Below the pieces are notes generated by a model. That model saw only the letters and a program-made list of their open reading frames with translations. It was not told where the DNA came from and searched no databases. Position numbers and translations under genes: made by a program. Shown one piece after another: positions 36,468-43,740 of a DNA stretch of 64,000 bases; within the stretch, counting starts at the first letter, position 1; each line of letters starts with the position of its first letter. The stretch comes from Methylobacterium sp. UNC378MF (lineage in GTDB: Bacteria; Pseudomonadota; Alphaproteobacteria; Rhizobiales; Beijerinckiaceae). The stretch is taken from contig NZ_FMWU01000023.1 in NCBI RefSeq assembly GCF_900103195.1, positions 33,076 to 97,075 of the forward strand, read 5' to 3'.

Positions 36468-37232
36468 ATGGTCTCGCTCCAGACCGCGCACGCGGCCACC
36501 GTCCAGGCCCCCCCGCTCGCCGCGATCCCGTCCGCGACGCCGGCGCTCGCCGTCGAGGACCTGCACGCCGCCTACGGCCAGAGCGAGGTCCTGCACGGGC
36601 TGACCTTCTCGGTGGCGCCCGGCGAAATCGTCGCCGTGATGGGCCGCAACGGCATGGGCAAGACCACGCTGATGAAGACCCTGATGGGGCTCGTTCCCGT
36701 CAAGGCCGGCTCGATCCAGGTCGAGGGCGCGGACATCGCCGGGCTCAAGAGCCACGCCCGGGTCGCCAGGGGCCTCGCCTACGTGCCGCAGGGCCGGATG
36801 ATCTTCTCGACCATGACGGTGCAGGAGAACATCGAGACTGGCCTGACGGTCACGGGTGCCCGCAAGGTGCCGCAGGACCTCTACGACATGTTCCCGGTCC
36901 TGCTGGAGATGAAGGGACGACGCGGCGGCAACCTCTCGGGCGGGCAGCAGCAGCAGCTCGCCATCGCCCGGGCGCTGGCGAGCCGGCCGAAGGTCCTGCT
37001 CCTCGACGAGCCGACCGAGGGCATCCAGCCCTCGATCATCCGCGAGATGGGCCGGACGCTGAAGAAGATCCGCGACCAGCGCGGCCTCTCGATCGTGGTG
37101 TCCGAGCAGGTCCTGAGCTTCGCCCTCGACGTCGCCGACCGGGTGATCGTGCTGGAGAACGGCGCCATCGTCCACGAGGCCCCGCGCGACGGCATCGACG
37201 AGGCGGCCGTCGCCCGGTTCCTCTCGGTCTAG
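36468..37232 (+). CDS. ABC transporter ATP-binding protein (UrtE/LivF-like)
   Basis: A 254-residue ATPase: Walker A VMGRNGMGKTTLMKTLMG, Q-loop YVPQGRMIFSTMTVQENIETG, signature NLSGGQQQQLAIARALAS, Walker B VLLLDEPTEGIQPSI, switch in IVVSEQVLSFALDVAD. The GRNGMGKTT and TEGIQPSI motifs are those of UrtE-type subunits. The N-terminal 20 residues before the domain are Ala/Pro-rich. The ATG at 36468 is preferred; a TTG at 36462, overlapping the previous stop, adds two residues. Confidence 0.94.
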   Translation: MVSLQTAHAATVQAPPLAAIPSATPALAVEDLHAAYGQSEVLHGLTFSVAPGEIVAVMGRNGMGKTTLMKTLMGLVPVKAGSIQVEGADIAGLKSHARVARGLAYVPQGRMIFSTMTVQENIETGLTVTGARKVPQDLYDMFPVLLEMKGRRGGNLSGGQQQQLAIARALASRPKVLLLDEPTEGIQPSIIREMGRTLKKIRDQRGLSIVVSEQVLSFALDVADRVIVLENGAIVHEAPRDGIDEAAVARFLSV

Positions 37233-37241
37233 GGGCGCAGC

Positions 37242-38261
37242 ATGGCCGATCACGAGATCTTCGAACTCGGCGACTTCGTGCTCCAGTGCGGCAAGACGCT
37301 GCGCGCGGCCAAGCTCGCCTTCAAGACCTTCGGAACGCTGAGCCCCGCCAAGGACAACGCCATCGTCTACCCGACCTGGTACTCGGGCCAGCACACCGAG
37401 AACGAGTGGCTGATCGGCCCCGGCAAGGCGCTCGACCCGGACAAGTACTTCATCATCATCCCGAACATGTTCGGCAACGGGCTCTCGTCCTCGCCGAGCA
37501 ACACGCCGGCGCCCTGGAACGGGCCGCGCTTCCCCAACGTCACCGCCTACGACAACGTCCGCGCCCAGCACCGCCTCGTCACCGAGCATTTCGGCATCGA
37601 GAAACTGGTCCTCGTCACCGGCTGGTCGATGGGCGCGCTCCAGACCTACCACTGGGCGTCGATGTACCCCGACATGGTGCCGAGGATCCTGCCGTTTCAG
37701 GGCTCGGCCAAGTGCTCCCGGCACAATTACGTCTTCCTGGAGGGCGCCAAGGCGGCGCTGCAGGCCGACGCCGCCTGGGCGGAGGGCTGGTACACGAGCC
37801 CGCCGACGCGGGGCCTGCGCGCCTTCGGCCGGGTCTACGCGGGCTGGGGCCTGTCGCAGACCTTCTACCGGCTCGAGGCCGACATCACCCACATGGGCTA
37901 CGCCTCGCTGGAGGACTTCCTGATCGGGTTCTGGGAAGGCCTGTTCTACGAACGCGACGCCAACAACCTGCTTGCCATGCTGTGGACCTGGCAGCACGGC
38001 GACATCAGCGCGAACGACACCTTCAAGGGCGACTTCAAGGCCGCGCTCGGCGCCATCCGGGCGAAGGCGATCCTGATGCCCGCCTCGACCGACCTGTATT
38101 TTCCGCCCGAGGACAACGCCATCGAGGCGGCCGCCATGCCGAACGCGGAACTGCGCGTGATCGACACGTGGTGGGGCCACTTCGCGGGCGGGCCGGGCAC
38201 AAGCCCGGACGACATCAAGGTCCTCGACGACGCGCTGAAAGAGCTGCTCGCGAGCGGGTGA
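37242..38261 (+). CDS. homoserine-acetyltransferase-like alpha/beta hydrolase of the amide locus
   Basis: A 339-residue alpha/beta-fold protein of the MetX-like family. The nucleophile elbow is TGWSMGALQTYHWA (Ser129), the acid is likely Asp in MPASTDLYFPPEDN, and the catalytic His in DTWWGHFAGGPG. MetX-type features are YPTWYSGQHTENEWLIG, PNMFGNGLSSSPSN and NVRAQHRLVTEHFGIE. It starts 9 bases after the ATPase gene and precedes fmdA, so it belongs to amide metabolism, not methionine synthesis; it may be an esterase/amidase for a larger or N-substituted amide, or an acyl transferase. No direct evidence for a substrate. Confidence 0.85.
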   Translation: MADHEIFELGDFVLQCGKTLRAAKLAFKTFGTLSPAKDNAIVYPTWYSGQHTENEWLIGPGKALDPDKYFIIIPNMFGNGLSSSPSNTPAPWNGPRFPNVTAYDNVRAQHRLVTEHFGIEKLVLVTGWSMGALQTYHWASMYPDMVPRILPFQGSAKCSRHNYVFLEGAKAALQADAAWAEGWYTSPPTRGLRAFGRVYAGWGLSQTFYRLEADITHMGYASLEDFLIGFWEGLFYERDANNLLAMLWTWQHGDISANDTFKGDFKAALGAIRAKAILMPASTDLYFPPEDNAIEAAAMPNAELRVIDTWWGHFAGGPGTSPDDIKVLDDALKELLASG

Positions 38262-38326
38262 GAGACGCGCAGCGGCGCGCGGACGGGGCCTGTGCCCCGG
38301 TTGAGTCAGGGAGCTGGAGACACGAG

Positions 38327-39556
38327 ATGCCCGAGACGCTGATCAAGGTCGATCTCACGCAATCGGCCTACGACAACGACATGGTGCACAATCGCTGGCA
38401 CCCCGACATCCCGATGGTGGCCTATGTGAAGCCGGGTGCGGACTTCATCGTCGAGACCTACGACTGGACCGGCGGCTTCATCAAGAACAACGATTCCGCC
38501 GACGACGTGCGCGACATCGACCTGTCGATCGTGCACTTCCTCTCGGGTCCGATCGGCGTCGAGGGCGCCGAGCCCGGCGACCTGCTCGTGGTCGACCTCC
38601 TCGACATCGGCGCCAAGCCCGAGAGCCAGTGGGGCTTCAACGGCTTCTTCTCCAAGAAGAACGGCGGCGGCTTCCTGACCGAGCATTTCCCGCAGGCCCA
38701 GAAGTCGATCTGGGACTTCGAGGGGATGTTCACCAAGTCCCGCCACGTCCCGGGCGTGCGCTTCCCCGGCCTGATCCATCCCGGCCTGATCGGCTGCCTG
38801 CCCGATCCGAAGATGCTGGAGACCTGGAACACCCGCGAGAAGGCGCTCTACGACACCGATCCGGAGCGCGTGCCGGCGCTCGCCACCCTCCCCTTCGGGC
38901 CGACCGCCCATATGGGCCGCCTGAAGGGCGACGCGAAGGATGCGGCCGCCGCCACGGGCGCCCGCACGGTCCCGCCCCGTGAGCACGGCGGCAATTGCGA
39001 CATCAAGGATCTGTCGCGCGGCTCGAAGATCTACTTCCCGGTCTACGTGCCCGGCGCCGGCCTCTCCATGGGCGACCTGCATTTCAGCCAGGGCGACGGC
39101 GAGATCACCTTCTGCGGCGCCATCGAGATGGCCGGCTGGGTGCATCTCAAGGTCGAGCTGATCAAGGACGGCATGGCCAAGTACGGGATCAAGAACCCGA
39201 TCTTCAAGCCGTCGCCGATCACGCCGCAATACGACGACCACCTGATCTTCGAGGGCATCTCGGTCGACGAGAGCGGCGGCCAGCACTACCTCGACGTCCA
39301 TATCGCCTACCGGCAGGCCTGCCTGAACGCGATCGAGTACCTGAAGAAGTTCGGCTACTCGGGCGCGCAGGCCTACTCGATCCTCGGCACGGCGCCCGTC
39401 CAGGGCCACATCTCGGGCGTCGTCGACATCCCGAATGCCTGCGCGACGCTCTGGATCCCGACCAAGATCTTCGAGTTCGACATCAACCCCGGCGCCGACG
39501 GACCGACCAAGTTCCTCGACGGCTCGATCCAGATGCCGCTCTCGCCGGATCTCTAA
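38327..39556 (+). CDS. fmdA: formamidase
   Basis: A 409-residue member of the acetamidase/formamidase family, which hydrolyses formamide to formate and ammonia. It matches FmdA of Methylophilus methylotrophus in length and features: HNRWHPDIPMVAYVKPGADF, DLSIVHFLSGPIGVEGAEPGD, PGLIHPGLIGCLPDPKML, REHGGNCDIKDLSRGSKIYF and LHFSQGDGEITFCGAIEMAG. The last two are the conserved GGN.D and GD.H..QGDGE blocks of the family. The formate could be oxidised for energy in a methylotroph. It is followed by a palindromic repeat and then fmdB. Confidence 0.95.
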   Translation: MPETLIKVDLTQSAYDNDMVHNRWHPDIPMVAYVKPGADFIVETYDWTGGFIKNNDSADDVRDIDLSIVHFLSGPIGVEGAEPGDLLVVDLLDIGAKPESQWGFNGFFSKKNGGGFLTEHFPQAQKSIWDFEGMFTKSRHVPGVRFPGLIHPGLIGCLPDPKMLETWNTREKALYDTDPERVPALATLPFGPTAHMGRLKGDAKDAAAATGARTVPPREHGGNCDIKDLSRGSKIYFPVYVPGAGLSMGDLHFSQGDGEITFCGAIEMAGWVHLKVELIKDGMAKYGIKNPIFKPSPITPQYDDHLIFEGISVDESGGQHYLDVHIAYRQACLNAIEYLKKFGYSGAQAYSILGTAPVQGHISGVVDIPNACATLWIPTKIFEFDINPGADGPTKFLDGSIQMPLSPDL

Positions 39557-39603
39557 CCCTCCGGTCGTCCGGTGGGCACTTCGATCCCGCCGGACGCGAC
39601 CTG

Positions 39604-39700
39604 CCCCCTCTCCCGTGCGGGAGAGGGTTGGGGTGAGGGACCCGGTCTTTCCGGACAGGTCGCATCCCTCACCCTGTCCCTCTCCCGCACGAGAGAGGGG
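39604..39700. repeat. interspersed palindromic repeat, family B
   Basis: CCCCTCTCCCGTGCGGGAGAG, a GGGTGAGGGACC block, then GCATCCCTCACCC and CTCTCCCGCACGAGAGAGGGG. It has the same order of blocks as 7376-7472. It lies between the fmdA stop and fmdB start. Confidence 0.8.
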
Positions 39701-39754
39701 ACCCGCGCAACACCTGACAACACCGCAATTCGGCCCCTCTTCTGGGAGCACCCC

Positions 39755-40072
39755 ATGCCCGTCTACGACTACGCCTGCGAGGCCTGCGGGCCCTTCACGG
39801 TGATGCGGCCGATGGCGGAGTTCCGCGAGCCGCATGCCTGCCCGGATTGCGGGGGCACGAGCCAGCGCGCCTTCCTCACCGCGCCGCGCATCGCCGGCAT
39901 GGATGCGGGCCTCAGGACCGCTCACGCCACCAACGAGCGCAGCCGCCACGCTCCCAAGCGCTCGGGCAGTCACGGGGCGGGCTGCGGCTGCTGCTCACCC
40001 AAGAAGACGGGTGCGGCCCCGGCCGCCGCCAAGAGCTTCCCGAAGGCGCGGCCCTGGATGATCAGCCACTGA
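39755..40072 (+). CDS. fmdB: FmdB-type zinc-ribbon protein
   Basis: A 105-residue protein with the FmdB zinc-ribbon: YDYACEACGPFTVMRPMAEF and ACPDCGGTSQRAFLTAP supply two CxxC pairs. A more C-terminal Cys-rich patch (AGCGCCSPKK) and a Lys/Ala tail follow. In Methylophilus fmdB accompanies fmdA and has been proposed to regulate it, but a biochemical role is not settled. Gene order fmdA-fmdB is the same here. Confidence 0.92.
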   Translation: MPVYDYACEACGPFTVMRPMAEFREPHACPDCGGTSQRAFLTAPRIAGMDAGLRTAHATNERSRHAPKRSGSHGAGCGCCSPKKTGAAPAAAKSFPKARPWMISH

Positions 40073-40100
40073 GGCGGCTTCCCGGGCTTCGCACGCTCTT

Positions 40101-40208
40101 CCCCTCCCCCTTGTGGGGAGGGGCCAGGGGTGGGGGTGGTTCAGGATCGAGCGTCCCGGTGCCTTCTGCGCCACCCCCACCTCCAACTCCTCCCCACAAG
40201 GGGGAGGA
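40101..40208. repeat. intergenic palindromic element, family C
   Basis: CCCCTCCCCCTTGTGGGGAG at the left, GGGTGGGGGTGG internally, then GCCACCCCCACC and CTCCCCACAAGGGGGAGG at the right: two nested inverted pairs. It lies between fmdB and amiE. A weaker CCCCCTCC/GGAGGGGG pair occurs at 777-798. Confidence 0.7.
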
Positions 40209-40253
40209 GAGCACGTCAGCGCTGAAGACTCACAGGTCGGAGGACATCACGCC

Positions 40254-41309
40254 ATGATGCACGGAGACATCTCGTCCAGCCAGGACAGCGTCGGCGTCGC
40301 CGTCGTGAACTACAAGATGCCGCGCCTGCACACCCGCGCGGAGGTGCTGGAGAACGCCAAGGCGATCGGCAAGATGATCGTCGGGATGAAGACCGGCCTG
40401 CCCGGCCTCGACCTCGTGATCTTCCCCGAATACTCGACCCACGGCATCATGTACGACGCCGCCGAGATGTACGAGACCGCTTCGACGGTCCCGGGGGCCG
40501 AGACGGAGGTCTTCGCCGCCGCCTGCCGGGAGGCCAAGGTCTGGGGCGTGTTCTCCCTCACCGGCGAGCGCCACGAGGAGCACCCGCACAAGGCGCCCTA
40601 CAACACCCTGATTCTGATGAACGACCAGGGCGAGATCGTCCAGAAGTACCGCAAGATCATGCCCTGGACGCCGATCGAGGGCTGGTATCCGGGCGACCGC
40701 ACCTACGTGTCGGACGGGCCGAAGGGGCTGAAGATCAGCCTGATCATCTGCGACGACGGCAATTATCCCGAGATCTGGCGCGACTGCGCCATGCGGGGCG
40801 CCGAGCTGATCATCCGCTGCCAGGGCTACATGTACCCGGCGAAAGAACAGCAGGTCGTCATCTCGAAGGCGATGGCCTTCGCCAACAATGTCTACGTGGC
40901 AGTGTCGAACGCGGCGGGCTTCGACGGCGTCTACACCTATTTCGGCCACTCGGCGATCATCGGCTTCGACGGAAGGACGCTCGGCGAGTGCGGCGAGGAG
41001 GAGATGGGCATCCAGTACGCCGCCCTGTCGAAGTTCCTGATCCGGGATTTCCGCGCCCACGGCCAGTCGGAGAACCACCTCTTCAAGCTCCTGCACCGCG
41101 GCTACACGGGCATGATCAACTCGAAGGAGAACCGGCACGGGATGTCGGAATGCCCCTACGACTTCTACCGCCGCTGGATCGAGGATCCCGACGGAACCCG
41201 CGACGCCGTCCGGGCCATTACCCGTCAGAGCGTCGGCACGGAGGAATGCCCGATCGAGGGCATCCCCTTCGTGGGCAAGGGCGAGGGTGCCCCCGACCCG
41301 GCGCGCTGA
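40254..41309 (+). CDS. amiE: aliphatic amidase
   Basis: A 351-residue nitrilase-superfamily amidase that hydrolyses short-chain aliphatic amides such as acetamide to the acid and ammonia. It starts MMHGDISSSQDSVGVAVVNY, almost identical in pattern to Pseudomonas AmiE. The catalytic triad falls at the same numbers: Glu59 in FPEYS, Lys134 in KYRKIMPW, Cys166 in LIICDDGNYPE. GGAGGA lies about ten bases before the first ATG, which aligns with the Pseudomonas start. Together with FmdA it gives two amidases of different fold for C1 and C2-C3 amides. Confidence 0.96.
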   Translation: MMHGDISSSQDSVGVAVVNYKMPRLHTRAEVLENAKAIGKMIVGMKTGLPGLDLVIFPEYSTHGIMYDAAEMYETASTVPGAETEVFAAACREAKVWGVFSLTGERHEEHPHKAPYNTLILMNDQGEIVQKYRKIMPWTPIEGWYPGDRTYVSDGPKGLKISLIICDDGNYPEIWRDCAMRGAELIIRCQGYMYPAKEQQVVISKAMAFANNVYVAVSNAAGFDGVYTYFGHSAIIGFDGRTLGECGEEEMGIQYAALSKFLIRDFRAHGQSENHLFKLLHRGYTGMINSKENRHGMSECPYDFYRRWIEDPDGTRDAVRAITRQSVGTEECPIEGIPFVGKGEGAPDPAR

Positions 41310-41366
41310 TCGCCGGCCAGGCGCCGTGGGGGGCGGCCCTTGGCCTGACATTGGACCAGGAGAACC

Positions 41367-41936
41367 ATGGACACGACTCCCCTCGACCCCACCGCGTTCC
41401 GGGCCCCCGCCGTGCTGCTCTCGGGCCCGGTCGATTACGACATGTACAAGGACTTCCGACGCCAGCTCGGCGCGGCGGGCGACCGCGAGATCGTGGTGAT
41501 TGAGCTGACGACGCTCGGCGGCGATCCGGAGGTCGCCCGGATGATGGGCGAGGATATCCGCTTCAACAGCGCGATGGACCCGAACCGGCGGTTCGTCTTC
41601 CTCGGCAAGGCCGCGATCTATTCGGCCGGCACGACCTTCATGAGCTTCTTCGCCCGGCCGAACCGCTTTCTCACCTGCGGCACGCGGCTGATGATCCACG
41701 AGCGCAAGATGAACAAGCAGCTCCAGGTCGAAGGCCCGCTCACCACCTGCATCGCCTCCGTGAATGCGACGCTCAACGAGATCCTGTGCTCGATCGAGAT
41801 CCAGAACGAGGGCTTCGCCAACCTGATCCAGGGCTCGGACGTGACCCTCGACGAGGTGCTCGAGAAGGCGCCGTCGAACTGGTACCTCGAGGCCGAGGAG
41901 GCGAAGCGGCGCGGCCTGATCGAGGCTGTCATCTGA
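41367..41936 (+). CDS. ClpP/crotonase-fold serine peptidase-like protein
   Basis: A 189-residue ClpP-like protein. Ser86 in IYSAGTTFMSFFARPNRF and His111 in LMIHERKM are 25 residues apart, as are the catalytic Ser and His of ClpP; LTTLGGDPEVARMMGEDIRF matches the substrate-groove strand. The usual GAS.AA motif is replaced by SAGT and the axial-loop start is not typical, so this is a divergent family, and ClpX/ClpA partnership is doubtful. It follows amiE by 57 bases with AGGAG in front and may be part of the same transcript. Confidence 0.82.
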   Translation: MDTTPLDPTAFRAPAVLLSGPVDYDMYKDFRRQLGAAGDREIVVIELTTLGGDPEVARMMGEDIRFNSAMDPNRRFVFLGKAAIYSAGTTFMSFFARPNRFLTCGTRLMIHERKMNKQLQVEGPLTTCIASVNATLNEILCSIEIQNEGFANLIQGSDVTLDEVLEKAPSNWYLEAEEAKRRGLIEAVI

Positions 41937-41940
41937 ACCG

Positions 41941-41965
41941 CGTCCTCGCGAGCGGAGCGAAGCAA
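41941..41965. repeat. half copy of palindromic repeat family A
   Basis: CGTCCTCGCGAGCGGAGCGA followed by AGCAA resembles the left arm of the repeat at 5400-5491. It sits between the ClpP-like gene (+) and the SDR gene (-), whose stops face each other. Confidence 0.6.
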
Positions 41966-41985
41966 GGACGGCGGGGCGTCGAGCC

Positions 41986-42834
41986 TCACGGCTCCGGGTA
42001 ATCGGCACCCAGGCTGGTCTCGCGCCACACCTCGATCTCGGCGAGGCGCTGCTTCAGACGGGTCGTGACCGCCTCGTAGCCCCAGGCACCGAGGACGAGA
42101 TGGCGGGGCGGGCTCTCCATCTCGGTCACCCGGATCATCGCCTCGCCGGCCCGGACCGGATCGCCGGCTTGCGTGCCGCTCTTCTCCGCCGTGGCCTTCA
42201 GGCGTGCGCCGGCGGTCTCGGCGTAGTCGGCAATCGCGTTCGGCGTCTGGATCAGGGAGCGCCCGGCCCAGTCGGTGCGGAACGGGCCCGGTGCGATGCA
42301 GGTCACGCGGATCCCGAGCGGCCCGGCTTCCGCGGCGAGGGAGTCCGAGAACCCTTCGACGGCGTGCTTGGTCGCCGCGTAGTAGCCCGAAGCCGGGAAG
42401 CCGACGAAGCCCGCCACCGAGGTGACGTTGAGGATGTGGCCGGCGCGCTGCGCCCGCATGACCGGCAGCACCGCCCGGGTCAGAGCGAACAGGCCGAAGA
42501 CGTTGGCGTCGAACTGGGCGCGGATCTTGTCCGCCTCGCCCTCTTCGATGGAGGATTGGTAGCCGTAGCCGGCATTGTTCACCAGCACGTCGATCCGGCC
42601 GAATCTGTCCTGCGCGGCGCGTACGGACTCGGCGATCTGATCGGCCTCGGTGACGTCGAGGGACAGGGCCAGAACCCGGTCATCGGCGCCCTGCGCAAGG
42701 TCGGCGACCTTGGCGCGGTCGCGGGCCGTCACGACCGCCCGCCAGCCGCGCCCGATGACGAGCTTGGCGAGTTCCCGGCCGAAGCCCGTGGAGCAGCCGG
42801 TGATGAACCAGACCGGATTGCTGTTCTGCGTCAT
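41986..42834 (-). CDS. short-chain dehydrogenase/reductase
   Basis: A 282-residue classical SDR. The nucleotide loop is FITGCSTGFGRELAKLVIGRG, then NNAGYGYQSSIEEG, and the catalytic Ser-Tyr-Lys set in NVTSVAGFVGFPASGYYAATKHAVEG. The pattern (GCSTGFGREL, NVFGLFALTRAVLPVMR, ITCIAPG-like) is typical of the widespread oxidoreductases of unknown substrate. Convergent with the ClpP-like gene; its promoter side faces a region of gene remnants. Confidence 0.93.
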   Translation of the reverse strand: MTQNSNPVWFITGCSTGFGRELAKLVIGRGWRAVVTARDRAKVADLAQGADDRVLALSLDVTEADQIAESVRAAQDRFGRIDVLVNNAGYGYQSSIEEGEADKIRAQFDANVFGLFALTRAVLPVMRAQRAGHILNVTSVAGFVGFPASGYYAATKHAVEGFSDSLAAEAGPLGIRVTCIAPGPFRTDWAGRSLIQTPNAIADYAETAGARLKATAEKSGTQAGDPVRAGEAMIRVTEMESPPRHLVLGAWGYEAVTTRLKQRLAEIEVWRETSLGADYPEP

Positions 42835-42861
42835 GATCGATCCTGAACGCGCGTGGTGGGG

Positions 42862-43262
42862 TCAGGGCGTCTCGGACGGCTCCGTCGGGCGATCGACCGA
42901 GAGCAGGTAGGCGATCAGCACCGTCTGCTCCTCGCGCGAGACACCCGAGCCGGCATCCGCCCAGAAGGCGTGCCCCTTGCCGGTAACGCGGGGCGGTGCG
43001 CGCCGTATCCGGGGCCGCGTTGGCGGCGACCACCATCGCCCGCAGGTCGCGGTCCACCAGGGCGCGCAGGCTGTTGGCCGAATCGGGCGCAATGCCCCGG
43101 TCGAGCGTGGCGAAGGTCGCGGGCGGCGACAGGCGCGCCTCCATCTTGGCGCCCGCCCGCGCCCGGGTCGGCTCGGTGCCGATCTCGGCCTCCGGGATGC
43201 GGGGATCGAGGGCCGGGCCTTGAACGGCCGGATACGGCCAGGGTTCATCCCGGCAGCCGGGA
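42862..43262 (-). pseudogene. frameshifted remnant of an unidentified exported/cytochrome-like gene
   Basis: Two frames on the minus strand join into one plausible protein end: PWPYPAVQGPALDPRIPEAE, IGTEPTRARAG and LRALVDRDLRAMVVAANAAP in one frame down to about 42995, and GHAFWADAGSGVSREEQTVL followed by IAYLLSVDRPTEP in another down to the stop at 42862. The switch near 42980-43000 implies an insertion or deletion. The tail recalls large c-type cytochrome or oxidoreductase proteins, but no CxxCH is present and the 5' end is missing. Assigned as a decaying gene; identity unknown. Confidence 0.5.
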
Positions 43263-43292
43263 CGGGTGTCGCGTCCCGGCCGGCGCGGGCCC

Positions 43293-43440
43293 TCAGATCT
43301 GAATCTGCCCGCCATCGGCGAACAGCTCGACGCCGTTGACGAAGCTCGCCGCGTCGGAAGCGAGGAACAGCACCGCCTGGGCGATCTCCTCGGGCCGGCC
43401 GACGCGGCCGGCCGGGATCCGGCCGGCGAGGACATCCTTG
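43293..43440 (-). pseudogene. C-terminal fragment of a short-chain dehydrogenase
   Basis: The sequence reads GRVGRPEEIAQAVLFLASDA, SFVNGVELFADGGQIQI and a stop, the typical end of a classical SDR (GRPEEIA, FLASD, DGG). Nothing matching the nucleotide-binding loop or the Tyr-x3-Lys lies upstream; instead a LysR fragment on the opposite strand begins at about 43450. Confidence 0.75.
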
Positions 43441-43449
43441 GTCGCCGGC

Positions 43450-43713
43450 CTCACCGACATCGTCGGCGCGCACACCCGCGGACTCCTCGCCCGCTACCCG
43501 AAGGTGAGGCTGCAGCTGGTGGTGACCGATCGTCCCGTCGACCTGATCGAGGAGCGGATCGACGTGGCGCTGCGGGTCCGGCGGGCCCCGACCAGCGACG
43601 CGTCGCTGACCATGCGCACGCTCGGATCCTCGCGCCGGATCCTGGTCGCCGCGCCGCAGGTCGCGCGCAGCCTCACTCCCGACATCGCCGCGCTCGGCGC
43701 GGTCCCGGGATGA
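43450..43713 (+). pseudogene. fragment of a LysR-type regulator effector domain
   Basis: HTRGLLARYPKVRLQLVVTD, RPVDLIEERIDVALRVRRAP and MRTLGSSRRILVAAPQ are the first half of a LysR substrate-binding domain. The helix-turn-helix N-terminus is absent, and after about 85 residues the frame ends at 43713, where a full protein would continue for another hundred or more. It abuts the SDR fragment head to head, as the two halves of a divergent LysR-SDR pair would after a deletion of the middle. Confidence 0.75.
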
Positions 43714-43740
43714 CGCGGCGAAGCGGCGGCGGCGGGCGCC

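Noticed and set aside
32094..37232. Calling the importer urtABCDE
   Set aside because: The proteins resemble the urea importer, but no urease or urea amidolyase gene is adjacent and two amidases are; the substrate is left open between urea and short-chain amides.
37242..38261. Calling this gene metX (homoserine O-acetyltransferase)
   Set aside because: The fold matches, but its place inside the amide operon argues against methionine synthesis, so only the family is named.
37286..38326. Long N-terminal extension of fmdA in frame
   Set aside because: It overlaps the alpha/beta hydrolase gene and has no homology; the ATG at 38327 matches the known formamidase N-terminus.
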